A DNA stretch of 64,000 nt from Stenomitos rutilans HA7619-LM2 (lineage in GTDB: Bacteria > Cyanobacteriota > Cyanobacteriia > Leptolyngbyales > Leptolyngbyaceae): contig JAHHIE010000026.1 in NCBI GenBank assembly GCA_019358945.1, positions 1 through 64,000 of the forward strand, read 5' to 3'. Within the stretch, counting starts at the first letter, position 1, and each line of letters starts with the position of its first letter. A model generated the notes under the pieces. That model was not told the origin of the DNA. It was given only the letters and a program-made list of their open reading frames with translations, and searched no databases. Positions 28,322-38,069 of this stretch are shown here, one piece after another. Made by a program: the position numbers and the translations under genes.

Positions 28322-29116
28322 ATGCTATCGACCTTAACGACTTCTAATGTGAGTTTAGTGACGATCAACGGCGAGCCTGCGGTACCGCTTGAAGCAATGC
28401 CAGAAAGCTGGCGACGCATTGCAACTGGAACATGGATGACTGAGCCACGAGTCTACACCGCAATGGCACAGGTGTTTTTGGCGAAGAACCAGCAGGGACA
28501 TATTCTGTTTGCTGAGCGTCCTGAGACGGCCCATTTAAAGCCCTCCTACTGCGAAGGGAATGGGCTGTTAGCGTGGGAAGCGGTTTCTCACTTTGGGGAG
28601 GCATTTTTGCCAGAGAGCTATCCTGATTTACAGCAGCTTCGGGATGCTTTGAAGGTTAGCGATCGCCAGCATCCAGAGCGCCTGGCACTGGTTAACGTGG
28701 TGAGCGATCTCTTTGCTGAGCTTGGGTATGACGTACCTGCAACGTTCTACTGGACGTTTTTACATCCTTTGCAGCGATCGGATTTGTTTGAGCTGCGATC
28801 GTTCCGCTTTAGTGAGCAAGATCTTGGTGTAGCGCGAAAATTTGATGCGATCCTGCATGGTGGCTATGTCTCAATGCTCCGCCGCTTGATTGACAGTATT
28901 TCTAGCCAATACGGGTATTTTCTTGAGCATGGCTGTGGTTGTGAAAACCATTTGGCAAAGCTGAAACCCTGTGATGCTCCCTTTGTCTACGCTATTCCAA
29001 CCGAAGCACGCCAAAAAACACTACGCGCTTTTCTTTGGAGCGTGATGGAAGAGTACATGCTGTTTGAATTGCGATCGGCTACGCGCTTGGTCTATGCCGA
29101 TAATTTGGCTCTTTAA
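28322..29116 (+). CDS. conserved hypothetical protein, Cys-containing
   Basis: A 264-residue soluble protein. I chose ATG 28322 (MLSTLTTSNVSLVTINGEPA) because AAGGAGAATTCTG lies just before it. The core has FLAKNQQGHILFAERPETAH, YCEGNGLLAWEA, FLHPLQRSDLFELRSFRF and a conserved-looking GYFLEHGCGCENHLAKLKPC cluster of four Cys that might bind metal. I do not recognise the family. Complete, no operon partner. Confidence 0.6.
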   Translation: MLSTLTTSNVSLVTINGEPAVPLEAMPESWRRIATGTWMTEPRVYTAMAQVFLAKNQQGHILFAERPETAHLKPSYCEGNGLLAWEAVSHFGEAFLPESYPDLQQLRDALKVSDRQHPERLALVNVVSDLFAELGYDVPATFYWTFLHPLQRSDLFELRSFRFSEQDLGVARKFDAILHGGYVSMLRRLIDSISSQYGYFLEHGCGCENHLAKLKPCDAPFVYAIPTEARQKTLRAFLWSVMEEYMLFELRSATRLVYADNLAL

Positions 29117-29359
29117 TGGCAGACAGCAATCCTAAAGCAATCTTCTTTAATGTGTGGAAGTTGTTTTAAACTAGTGGTCAGCAATCAGCACTCAGCTTTC
29201 AGGCCCAGGCGATCGCTGACCGCTGATGGTTTAACTTACATCTTGCACCTTTCCCCATGAACCACCCTGCAATAATGCAGGCTAATAGAATGAAGTCCGT
29301 TTCAATGGGCTGATCATCCACCCCGCTGGCTCTGAGTTCCAGCAAACATTTAACCTCCT

Positions 29360-29806
29360 TTATGTTCCGCAGACGGCTTTTGGCAAAGGAGGTAATTCCA
29401 GAGGATCAACATCACCAACATTGCGGTAAATCGTCCACGGGTGGTCGTTGCGGTGTAGCAAAGAGCCTTTTGCTGTAACACAAATGGCTACGGTCGCCTT
29501 TTGATTAGGACCACGAAATAAAATTGCAGTATCGTGCTTGCTTCCGCCCAATTCATACTGATCACAGGTAATTGCTTCTTCCACTACAATGAACGTTTTC
29601 TCAAGCGTTTTGCAGTAGCTCTGAATGGCTAAAAGGCTTTTTTCAACTTCCTCTAGACAATCATGAGGGGGTAAATCTTTGGCGATTTGTAGGGCTGTCT
29701 GGATTTTTTGTTGCAATTCTTGTCTGATGCGCGATCGCTGAAGTTGAGTCGCAACATCATCACTGGTAGCAGAAATATCTGCTTTTTGGTCAAACAATAC
29801 AGTCAT
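29360..29806 (-). CDS. hypothetical protein
   Basis: A 148-residue protein; the ATG at 29806 (MTVLFDQKADISATSDDVAT) follows GGTGAGACC. The N-terminal half is helical (RIRQELQQKIQTALQIAKDL), then ATVAICVTAKGSLLHRNDHP and a Pro-rich end. The family is not recognised. Position just downstream of the secretion operon on the same strand may be incidental. Confidence 0.5.
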   Translation of the reverse strand: MTVLFDQKADISATSDDVATQLQRSRIRQELQQKIQTALQIAKDLPPHDCLEEVEKSLLAIQSYCKTLEKTFIVVEEAITCDQYELGGSKHDTAILFRGPNQKATVAICVTAKGSLLHRNDHPWTIYRNVGDVDPLELPPLPKAVCGT

Positions 29807-29928
29807 GGTCTCACCACATCCTAGAATCAAAAAATGACGTGGAGAGCACCCTGGTTAAGCGCTTACAGCAGTTTGCAGCGAAACGAATACATCTCGAAGT
29901 CTAAAAGCCCTATTTTTCCGTCTTTCAC

Positions 29929-30006
29929 TTCTGGCTTCTGGCTTCTGGCTTCTGGCTTCTGGCTTCTGGCTTCTGGCTTCTGGCTTCTGGCTCCTGGCTT
30001 CTGGCT
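29929..30006. repeat. heptad tandem repeat (TTCTGGC)n
   Basis: About eleven copies of the 7-bp unit TTCTGGC with one variant (TCCTGGC), between two minus-strand genes. It is a short tandemly repeated repeat of the kind frequent in filamentous cyanobacteria. Confidence 0.9.
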
Positions 30007-30020
30007 GTAAGCCCACACAA

Positions 30021-30464
30021 TTACGGACGAACCGTGACCGGAAACTTCGTTTCAAACGGTGCGAAACTCTTATCTTTGGCTTGTCCGCTTAGAACAACGG
30101 TATAAGCACCTGGTTTGGGAAAGGTGATGGTGGTGCGAATGGCCCGATGCCCTTTTTGATGCCCTTCAAGTTCCATTGTGGACAGGGGGAGACTACGAGC
30201 GATCGCTTGATTGCGCCCATCGTAAACAGTAACACGGCAATTGCAAGTTGTGGGTGAAATCATGTTGCCACCGCGACGGGTCAACATAAACCAGGTGAGC
30301 GTCGGCTTACTAGCATAGGGTGAGTCATTAGGATCGAGATGAATCATGACGCCAACGCTCGCACCAGTCTGTTCTTGATGAGCAATCAATGGCAAAGCAA
30401 AGGCCAACGGTATGATTGCACTGCTGCACATAGCCCAAATAAAAAGCGGTAAAAGTCTATACAT
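30021..30464 (-). CDS. exported hypothetical protein
   Basis: A 147-residue protein with a clear signal peptide (residues 1-24, LLPLFIWAMCSSAIIPLAFA). The mature part is beta-rich: GVMIHLDPNDSPYASKPTLT, LTRRGGNMISPTTCNCRVTV, RTTITFPKPGAYTVVLSGQA, resembling an Ig-like or copper-binding-type sandwich with a CNC pair. It starts 92 bp after the HlyD gene on the same strand and could be the last gene of the secretion operon. Function unknown. Confidence 0.6.
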   Translation of the reverse strand: MYRLLPLFIWAMCSSAIIPLAFALPLIAHQEQTGASVGVMIHLDPNDSPYASKPTLTWFMLTRRGGNMISPTTCNCRVTVYDGRNQAIARSLPLSTMELEGHQKGHRAIRTTITFPKPGAYTVVLSGQAKDKSFAPFETKFPVTVRP

Positions 30465-30556
30465 GGAAATCTCCTTGGCAATACATGGTAGTGAAAATCG
30501 TTTGATGTGATTACAGTACGGCTTTCACACGGGGTTAATTGGAGATGCCCCTGCTT

Positions 30557-32029
30557 TTAATGAACGGCTTTGAGGCCATCAAACGCTTTGGTAATTTCTT
30601 CCGTCACATAGCTGATGGGTGCTCGCTGGCGCACTTTAACCAGTGCTGCAATACTCATCCCCGGTGTGAGCGGAAAGCGTTCTGCTCTGCGCTCTAAAAA
30701 TTGGCGATCGAGCTGAACTTCGATCGGGAACACAGTAGGGCCTGGGGCTTGCTCGCTTAACTTCACAGCCTCACTGCCAATTTTTGAAACAACCCCTTTT
30801 ACAGATCCATATTCTGTAAAGGGGTAGGCATCAATGCGAACATCAACAGGCATACCAACACGAATATTAGCAATATCGGCATTCGCCACTCGCACCTGAG
30901 CCGTTAACGACTCATTGGGCACCACTTGCAGTAAGGTTTGTCCTGGCTGCGAGACCACTCCCGGAAGCTTTGGCCCCAACTCAAACACAATGCCATCAGT
31001 AGGGGCTAGTAAATCCTGCGCCTTTAAATCAAGCTGAGTTTGGCTGAGCTTACCATTGATGTCAATAAGTTGACGCTGACTGTCTTTGATGCTGGCATCA
31101 AACCTCGTGTCTAAGTCACTGAGCTGACGCTGAATATCTTGCAGCGTATCGGTCATCTGCTTACCGTCTTGAACTTGTGTTTGCACTCGTCCAATTTCTA
31201 ACTGCTGCTTTTTCAAAAGTGCCTGTGCTCGTTGGCTTTGTAACTCACTGACACTAATCTTACGTTGAAGTAAATTAACGCGAGAAATGGCTCCTTGATC
31301 TGCCAGTGGTTTCATCCGCGCCAGCAGTTCTTGCTCCGCTTGTAGTTGAAATTCGGTTTGATTTCGTTGCGCGTCTGTTTCGTTAATTTTTGATTGACTG
31401 TCTGAATCTTGTAGCGTAGTGATGGATTGCCGTTCACGTAATTGGCGCTCAAACAATTCATAGCGTTGTCGTTGCTCTGGCGAAAGGTTGCTAGGATTGC
31501 CAGACAGTTGTGCAACCAACAGCAAGCGTGTTTGCACTTGATTTAATAATTCAGGTGAAACGCCAGACGTACTTCTGCTAAGCGTATCTATGGGCCTTCC
31601 TTCTCGTGCCGTTCGCAACACTGCAATTTCTTTAACTAGAAGATCGCGCTGAAGCAATAATTGCTGTAATTGATTGTAAATGGGTGTTTTATCCAATTGC
31701 ATCAATAGCTGGCCTTGCTTAACTTTTTGCCCTTCGCGTACCAGTACGGCTGTTACAACGCCACCTGCGCGTGATTGAATGACCTGTGATTGCGACAGTG
31801 GTTCCAGTTTGCCGCTTGCTGTGACCACAACATCAACCCGTGCTACGATCGACCACCCAGCACCAATGGCGATACCGACCAACATCACCTGTGTGACAAG
31901 CTTTGTCCAGGGTGCTACGGCTGGTAACGTGACCGTTTTTAATTCTAGGCTTTGTTCAACTTGATCTAACTTTGTCCGGTAGTGCTTTTGCAGTGCGCCT
32001 AGCGGATTGATTAACCAATTGTGGCTCAT
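30557..32029 (-). CDS. HlyD-family membrane fusion protein (type I secretion)
   Basis: A 490-residue periplasmic adaptor. One N-terminal membrane helix (about 46-66, LVTQVMLVGIAIGAGWSIVA) is followed by a split biotinyl-lipoyl domain (VVVTASGKLEPLSQSQVIQS, GVVTAVLVREGQKVKQGQLL), a long coiled coil (about 110-330) and the beta-barrel part (LLAPTDGIVFELGPKLPGVV, VGMPVDVRIDAYPFTEYGSV). The start at 32029 (MSHNWLINPLGALQ) has GGAGAAGC before it. It joins the ABC exporter to an outer-membrane channel. It begins 29 bp after the ABC gene, clearly cotranscribed. Confidence 0.92.
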   Translation of the reverse strand: MSHNWLINPLGALQKHYRTKLDQVEQSLELKTVTLPAVAPWTKLVTQVMLVGIAIGAGWSIVARVDVVVTASGKLEPLSQSQVIQSRAGGVVTAVLVREGQKVKQGQLLMQLDKTPIYNQLQQLLLQRDLLVKEIAVLRTAREGRPIDTLSRSTSGVSPELLNQVQTRLLLVAQLSGNPSNLSPEQRQRYELFERQLRERQSITTLQDSDSQSKINETDAQRNQTEFQLQAEQELLARMKPLADQGAISRVNLLQRKISVSELQSQRAQALLKKQQLEIGRVQTQVQDGKQMTDTLQDIQRQLSDLDTRFDASIKDSQRQLIDINGKLSQTQLDLKAQDLLAPTDGIVFELGPKLPGVVSQPGQTLLQVVPNESLTAQVRVANADIANIRVGMPVDVRIDAYPFTEYGSVKGVVSKIGSEAVKLSEQAPGPTVFPIEVQLDRQFLERRAERFPLTPGMSIAALVKVRQRAPISYVTEEITKAFDGLKAVH

Positions 32030-32058
32030 AACGCTTCTCCAGGTAAAGAGGGTTTTAG

Positions 32059-35000
32059 TTACGCTTCGCGCGACTGTTGGGCATAGAGGCAGTAGTAGAG
32101 TTGGCGACGAGCCATTAATTCTTGATGGGTTCCTTGTTCTGCAATGATGCCAGCCTGCATAAAGAGAATCCAATTGGCATGCGCGATCGTGTTCAATCTG
32201 TGGGTAATGAAAAAGCACGTTCGCCCTTGAAAGCGCTGCATGAGATTCTGACAAACTCGCCGCTCTGTTTCGTAATCTAATGCACTCGTTGCCTCATCAA
32301 AGATCAATAAGCGAGGGTTACGAATGACCACTCTAGCGATCGCAATCCGCTGTCGCTGCCCGCCTGACAGGGCTGAACCACGCTCACCAATCTGGGTGGC
32401 ATACCCATCCGGTAATTGCATGATGAAGTCGTGGGCTTCTGCGACTCGTGCCGCTTCGATGACTAATTCATCAGGCATTTCTTCAAATAAAGCAATGTTG
32501 TCGCGGATGGTGCCTTGAAATAGCACGGCATCTTGAGAGACGATGCCCACCTGCGACCGTAGTGAGCTTAAATCGACTTTATTCACATCGTAACCATCAA
32601 TCGTGATATTGCCCGTTTGAGGCATATATAACCGTGGCAGGAGCTTCATCAGCGTACTTTTGCCAGAGCCACTTTGCCCCACAATGCCGATAAAGGTGCC
32701 CGGTGGCACTTCTAAATGAACATTCATGAGCTGGAGTTGCCCTGGTTTGAACCCAAAGCTCACGTCGTGGAACTTGACATGGCCCTCAAGTGCAGGCATC
32801 CGCAGATAGCTTTTCTCTTTAGATAGTTCTCCTTCCATCGGTGCGTCGGCAATATCTGCCAACAGTTCCATCGAAAGCGAGGTTTCTTGAAACCGTTGCC
32901 AGAGACGAGACAGGCGCAGCAAGGGGCTGGTGACATAACCTGTGAGAATCCGGAAGGCAATTAAACCACCCAGGGATAATTCTCCTTTTAAGACCAGTGA
33001 GGCACCAACCCAAAGCACAATTAAACTGCTTACCGTATTCAAAAATTGACTGTAGGAATAGAAAACGGTGTTAATGGTTGAGGTGGTAAAGCCGCTGGTC
33101 AGATACTGCACATAGCGATCGCGCCAAGTTGCTTCTACCAACGATTCCATATGCTGGGCTTTGACCGATGAAATGCCTCCCAGCACTTCCACAATGTACG
33201 ATTGCACTTTGGCACCCTGTTCTGCCTTCACCCGAATTAATTTTTGCTGGATGGCTGACATCAGCAAGGTCGAAACAATCACGATCGGAATCGTTCCCAA
33301 CACGCAAACCGTCAGTAGAGGGCTATAGAGGAACATAACGCCGATATAAAAGACTGAAAAGGCCACATCCATCACCGTTGTGATTGCGGTATCAGTCATA
33401 AATTGGCGAATATTTTCTAGCTCCAACAGGCGTGATGATAATTCACCGACAGGGCGTTTCTCAAAAAAGTTGAGCGGCAAATGCAGCAAATGCCGAATGA
33501 GTTCCACACCCAGATGCAAATCCATCCGATTGGTTGTACTGAGCAGCAAATAGGTGCGTAGAATGGTGAGAATGCCTTCCACAAACGCAAACGACACCAT
33601 CAAAACACCAAACATCGTCATGGCATCTGCATTGGCCTTAATGATGACGTTATCAATGACCTGCTGAATCAACAGTGGATTCGCTAAGCCCAACAGTTGA
33701 ATGACGATCGACGCCAGTAAAACCTGTATGAGTGTGCCCCGTTGCTTGATCACCAGTGGGATGAACCAATCAAAACCAAAGCGTTTTGTGGGTGTGGTGG
33801 CAAACCGCTCTAGCACGATCGCGCGACAGGTGGCGGTATCACGCTGGTTGGTAGAAGTCGCATCTAGCGTTAGCCGCGAGGCGAGTTCAGTTGGAGACAG
33901 GCGCAATAAACCAGTGCGGGGTGACCCGATGGTGGTGGTGGTTGGGGTCGCATCATACAGCACAGCAAGAATGTTGCTACATTCTACCAGAGCGGGCGTT
34001 GCCAATCGATTAATGCCCCCTGCTGTAGGCGTAAAGCGCACAATATGGGCATTTAAGCCGATCGCCTGTGCAATTCGCACATACAGATCAAACGGTTCAA
34101 ATTTGTCGAGCGTTTGTTGCTTGAGCGATCGGCGTAGCGAATCTGGTCGGAAGGGCACCAGTAAGCGCTCACACACCATGCCAAAACACGCCACTACATC
34201 TTCAATCGGATCGGGTGAAGCTGCTTTCCAGACCGGATAGGTCTTAGCGTGTGCTGGTAGAACTTCGGGGCTGCTATAGTCTGTCTCTGTGCGAGCAGCC
34301 TCTGGAAGACTTAAATTTAAAGCTGCTACCATTGGTGCCGCTGCGTCTTCGGCAGCAGGCAAACTTGGCATCGTTCGGTTTAAAACAGCCGAGGCTAAGC
34401 AGGTGCGATCAATTCCCAGTAAACGGACTGGAAACCGTGAGGAACGGGTCTGCTGCAATTGCTCGATGCTTTTAACTGGAGCACCAATGGGCAGATTGAG
34501 CCACTCACCGCCACTGACTAACCAAACGCGGTCGGGCGATAGGTTAAGCGACAAGCCATCCATCTCCGGCATGTCAGGGTGCCAATGTCGAACCACGGCT
34601 AACTTCTCTCGATCGATGTGATGCACCACCTCAGTGAGATTGATGCCAGCTCCACGATCGGGCATTTTAGCCAGGGCGCGCGATAACGTATCAAACAATT
34701 CAATTAAGCTTACGCGCCGCATGAGAATGGGCATCAAATGAGCAACGGCCAGCGCTTCAAACTCATCGGCTGGTAATGCCAGGGTCAACACCTGGCGATC
34801 GGTCTCTGGCGATGCCATTGCCGCTCGAATAGAGCCGACTGCCACGCGCCTGAGCAAGCTATCCCATCCAATGACAGTGCCTTCACCAACCACTTCTAAC
34901 GTGGGACTTTGGAAGGAGGTCGGCCCCAGAATGCGCACACGCTCTTGCACCACACAGTGCACTGCGGAAGGAAGTTCCCTCGATGGGTAAATTAATTCCC

Positions 35001-35130
35001 CTGCTTGAAACGAGCACAACTGAAGTTTGGAAGCAATCTGTTTCTGTACTTGAGCAGAAAGGTGATTGAACGGCCAGGCCGCAAAAAAATCTGTAAGGAA
35101 CGATTGGACGGGTGCATCAACCTGCATCAT
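32059..35130 (-). CDS. peptidase-like ABC exporter with cNMP-binding-like N-terminus
   Basis: A 1023-residue type I secretion ATPase. Residues 1-150 resemble a cyclic-nucleotide-binding fold (LQLCSFQAGELIYPSRELPS, EVVGEGTVIGWDSLLRR). Residues about 290-430 look like a C39-peptidase-like domain, but the QxxxxDCG active-site box is absent, as in HlyB-type exporters of RTX proteins. About 455-740 are six membrane helices (LVSFAFVEGILTILRTYLLL, GELSSRLLELENIRQFMTD). The ATPase has Walker A GQSGSGKST, signature LSGGQRQRIA and Walker B LLIFDEATSALD. Layout resembles the cyanobacterial HetC-like exporters. It lies between the parvulin (32 bp upstream) and HlyD (29 bp downstream). Confidence 0.9.
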   Translation of the reverse strand: MMQVDAPVQSFLTDFFAAWPFNHLSAQVQKQIASKLQLCSFQAGELIYPSRELPSAVHCVVQERVRILGPTSFQSPTLEVVGEGTVIGWDSLLRRVAVGSIRAAMASPETDRQVLTLALPADEFEALAVAHLMPILMRRVSLIELFDTLSRALAKMPDRGAGINLTEVVHHIDREKLAVVRHWHPDMPEMDGLSLNLSPDRVWLVSGGEWLNLPIGAPVKSIEQLQQTRSSRFPVRLLGIDRTCLASAVLNRTMPSLPAAEDAAAPMVAALNLSLPEAARTETDYSSPEVLPAHAKTYPVWKAASPDPIEDVVACFGMVCERLLVPFRPDSLRRSLKQQTLDKFEPFDLYVRIAQAIGLNAHIVRFTPTAGGINRLATPALVECSNILAVLYDATPTTTTIGSPRTGLLRLSPTELASRLTLDATSTNQRDTATCRAIVLERFATTPTKRFGFDWFIPLVIKQRGTLIQVLLASIVIQLLGLANPLLIQQVIDNVIIKANADAMTMFGVLMVSFAFVEGILTILRTYLLLSTTNRMDLHLGVELIRHLLHLPLNFFEKRPVGELSSRLLELENIRQFMTDTAITTVMDVAFSVFYIGVMFLYSPLLTVCVLGTIPIVIVSTLLMSAIQQKLIRVKAEQGAKVQSYIVEVLGGISSVKAQHMESLVEATWRDRYVQYLTSGFTTSTINTVFYSYSQFLNTVSSLIVLWVGASLVLKGELSLGGLIAFRILTGYVTSPLLRLSRLWQRFQETSLSMELLADIADAPMEGELSKEKSYLRMPALEGHVKFHDVSFGFKPGQLQLMNVHLEVPPGTFIGIVGQSGSGKSTLMKLLPRLYMPQTGNITIDGYDVNKVDLSSLRSQVGIVSQDAVLFQGTIRDNIALFEEMPDELVIEAARVAEAHDFIMQLPDGYATQIGERGSALSGGQRQRIAIARVVIRNPRLLIFDEATSALDYETERRVCQNLMQRFQGRTCFFITHRLNTIAHANWILFMQAGIIAEQGTHQELMARRQLYYCLYAQQSREA

Positions 35131-35162
35131 TGCTTATAAGCCCTCAAGCCTTGCTTTATGTC

Positions 35163-35957
35163 TTAATTTGCTGCGACTGGCAACCGTTCCATCGCACCTG
35201 GTTGCGGCGCATTGGTTAGCACGGCGATCGTGCCTGGTATCGCAGTCATGGTTTGAATTTGGGCCTGTAGCCACTGGTTATAAAGGCGATTGGTCAAATC
35301 AGCGCGAGTAGCATCAGTGAGTCTTGCGGCTGTAAATTGCTCTAGCCGCGCAATCCAAAAACCATCCGCGATCGGGATGGGGCCATAAACAATGCCTACT
35401 TGTTCATTGCGAAACAGCGTTGCTACTTCGACTGGTAGGGTTGACAATGGCACAGGGCCGATCCATCCGCCTGTCGATCGTTCATTTCCCAGTGAGTAGT
35501 GCTGCGCCAGTTGAGCAAAATCCGCGCCATCGTCTCGAAGCTGAAAATAGAGTTCTTGCGCCTGCGCCAAATTAGTTAATTGGATTAAGGAATATTCCAC
35601 CTGATCCAGGTCAGATTTAATCCGCAGAAACTCCGATTCCACCTGACTGGCAAACCGCAATTGCTTAAATTTTTGCACTTGCAATTCTCGCAATATAACC
35701 GTGCTGAAATAGTCTAACGTTACGCCTTTGATCTGGCACCATTGATGGATAAACCCTTCAAAATCATCTGGCAACGGAGCTTCTGTTGCTCCAAACAGGG
35801 TATAAAACAACTCCTGCTTTGATAGAGGCACATCTTTGAGCGCCTCATCTAGCAAAATTTGACCCACCATTGGTTCCAGCAGTTTGTACCGAACTAACGC
35901 AGAAATGATTTGATCACCATCTAAGAGGTAATCGCCAATCTTCAAACAGTTGCCCAT
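35163..35957 (-). CDS. parvulin-type peptidyl-prolyl isomerase
   Basis: A 264-residue protein without a clear signal peptide. The N-terminal half is helical as in SurA-like chaperones (LLEPMVGQILLDEALKDVPL, FEGFIHQWCQIKGVTLDYF). The rotamase part is at about 150-225: FYLRDDGADFAQLAQHYSLG, GGWIGPVPLSTLPVEVA, GPIPIADGFWIARLEQF. As first gene of the ABC-HlyD operon it may assist folding or release of the exported substrates; such PpiC genes often accompany cyanobacterial type I exporters. Confidence 0.85.
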   Translation of the reverse strand: MGNCLKIGDYLLDGDQIISALVRYKLLEPMVGQILLDEALKDVPLSKQELFYTLFGATEAPLPDDFEGFIHQWCQIKGVTLDYFSTVILRELQVQKFKQLRFASQVESEFLRIKSDLDQVEYSLIQLTNLAQAQELYFQLRDDGADFAQLAQHYSLGNERSTGGWIGPVPLSTLPVEVATLFRNEQVGIVYGPIPIADGFWIARLEQFTAARLTDATRADLTNRLYNQWLQAQIQTMTAIPGTIAVLTNAPQPGAMERLPVAAN

Positions 35958-37130
35958 AGCAATGTTCCTAACCCACCATCCAGAGAAGTTTTGCGTTCAA
36001 TCTATGCCTGTAGGCGCGGGCACTCCTCACATTTACCAGTGCGCAAATTGTGCAACTGGCTCAAACCACATTAATGAAAGGGCCTATCAACGACGATCGT
36101 CGTTGCCCCATTAAACACGCCTAAAAGCGACGTTGCTGAGCTTGAGAGATAAATGAAACTAAAGCAGACCTATAAGCCCTTTTGTGGATCCATCTTCCGT
36201 TTCCGCCGCACCCCAAATACTTCCAGTGGGTTGTGAAAACAGTCGCCAAGTTGCACCCAGCATCTTTCAGGCTAAATACAGATGATCGATAAAACGTCAG
36301 ATGACCTGACGCGTACAGGTTCAATCACAGAGACAAGGAATTTCTGTAGGGACACTAAATTGATGCACTTGACCCAGACAATAGCACACTCGCTCGCATG
36401 ATCACTTAATTGGAACCAATTTACAAACTGTTCTAGTTAAATGACTAGCGATCGCGCCAACCCATTACTGAGCTTCACCATACTTAACACCAAACCAGGA
36501 CATGTGCAAGTTAGAACGCAATTAGAACTGCAATATCAAATTAGTTCTAATTAGCCAATTTACTGCTTTTAAGTTAAAAAAATAACATTCATCCTCTACG
36601 TAAAAACTATGCTTTGCCCAATCCTCCTTATTTTAGTGCACTCTATGAAGGAACTTTAGCCCTAATCTCATTAAGCCAGCACTGCTAATATCTGGTATAA
36701 AAACGTTAGACATACTCTGAAAAGTTCTGAGAATTTTGGGTTGGCTAAATCCTTCAGCTTCTTTACCTTGGTACAGAGCAGTGTTGCCTTTACGTTAAAA
36801 GCGTTGATGTGGCTCTACCAGTAAACCCTTTGCAGGCACCACTTGAAACGACCGCAGACCCTACCTGGTAAGCATTACCGCATTTTTCTCTTGACCCGCG
36901 ATCGCTGCGGCCCCTGTTGCTAAAGCCATTTGTTGGATAGCTTGTATCGTATCCATCAGACATCGGCAACGCCTCTTAAACTTTTGATGATGAGCGCTGT
37001 TGTGCAAGCGGTATACAAGCCGCAGCGAACGACCGCGTCAGTCTGTCTGACGCAGATTCAGCTTTTGCCAGGTGTGCATCAATCTTTTAGGTTCAACACA
37101 AGCAAACCAACTACACACAAGGAACCGATC
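35958..37130. other. long divergent intergenic region
   Basis: About 1.17 kb, A+T-rich, between the secretion operon and the divergent RTX gene. No convincing gene or RNA. It contains AACGACGATCGTCGTTG (36087-36103, a palindrome) and, near the right gene, AAGGAACCGATC before the ATG at 37131. Its length suggests extended control regions for both transcripts. Confidence 0.45.
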
Positions 37131-38069
37131 ATGGCTAACAGTGCACAGAAAGGATTAGACACCCTTCTCACATTTTTGCAGTCTAATCCATCGTCTTTCC
37201 TAGGGCAGGATCAATTTCAAGGCCCCTTCAACACCCGTATCTCTGGCGATCTAACCGCTGGTGTTAATTTTATTGGGGATGCAGGTGATAATACTGTTCG
37301 GACTGGCGATAGCTCTAATGCAGCGCAAGCAGGCAACGATTTGCTCATTGGCAACGATGGGAGTGATTTTCTGGCTGCTGGTGCTGGCGATGATGCCTTG
37401 TTTGGTGGAAATGGCAACGATCGCCTGGAGGCTGATGGCGGTAATGATACCGTCTTTGGCGGCGCTGGGGATGATCAACTCTTTGCCAGTACAGGTGATG
37501 ACTTTATTGCAGGTGGCATTGGTAAAGATACACTGGAAGGTGAAGAAGGCAACGACACCCTCATTGGCGGAGACGGTGTTGACCTGATGAAAGGTGGTCA
37601 GGGGATTGACCAGTTTGTTTACGAAGGCAATGTGTTTGCGAATGGAACACCTGCACCCGCCGGACAAACGGGAATTAATGCGCTCAATACCCCTGACGTT
37701 ATTTTGGACTACACGATCGGCGAAGACAAGTTTGCCTTTAACGCTCAAGATTTGGGGCTGAAAAATTTGACCTTCCAAAAAGGGCAATCGTCTCAAATTG
37801 CGGGTGATGGTAACCTCATTGTCCTCACAGATCCTTTCCCAGCCGCAGGAGCCGCTGCTCGCGCGATCGCAAACAATGCCAACATCACCTCTGATGCCGG
37901 AGCGTTTGTTTACTTCAACTCAACGCTAGGGCTGACTCGGTTGGTGTATTCCAATGATCTCAGCGATGGCGGCGACATCAGCGTTCTTGCAAACTTAGAC
38001 AACCAGCGCGGTGCCACTGGGTTAGCCAATATTGCGAACTTCTCGGCAAATGACTTCACGCTAGTGTAA
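37131..38069 (+). CDS. RTX (hemolysin-type) calcium-binding protein
   Basis: A 312-residue acidic protein with no signal peptide. The ATG at 37131 (MANSAQKGLDTLLTFL) follows AAGGA; an upstream in-frame start exists but its extra codons look non-coding. Residues about 60-170 hold some ten RTX nonapeptides (GNDGSDFLA, GGNGNDRLE, GGAGDDQLF, GGDGVDLMKGGQGIDQF) that fold as a calcium-loaded beta-roll. The C-terminal part (LDYTIGEDKFAFNAQDLGLK, TRLVYSNDLSDGGDISVLAN) resembles the ends of cyanobacterial RTX proteins and probably carries the secretion signal. Next to the divergent secretion operon, so a likely substrate; role after export unknown. Confidence 0.85.
   Translation: MANSAQKGLDTLLTFLQSNPSSFLGQDQFQGPFNTRISGDLTAGVNFIGDAGDNTVRTGDSSNAAQAGNDLLIGNDGSDFLAAGAGDDALFGGNGNDRLEADGGNDTVFGGAGDDQLFASTGDDFIAGGIGKDTLEGEEGNDTLIGGDGVDLMKGGQGIDQFVYEGNVFANGTPAPAGQTGINALNTPDVILDYTIGEDKFAFNAQDLGLKNLTFQKGQSSQIAGDGNLIVLTDPFPAAGAAARAIANNANITSDAGAFVYFNSTLGLTRLVYSNDLSDGGDISVLANLDNQRGATGLANIANFSANDFTLV

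Noticed and set aside
29929-30006. CRISPR-like array
   Set aside because: The repeats are contiguous 7-bp units with no unique spacers and no cas genes nearby.
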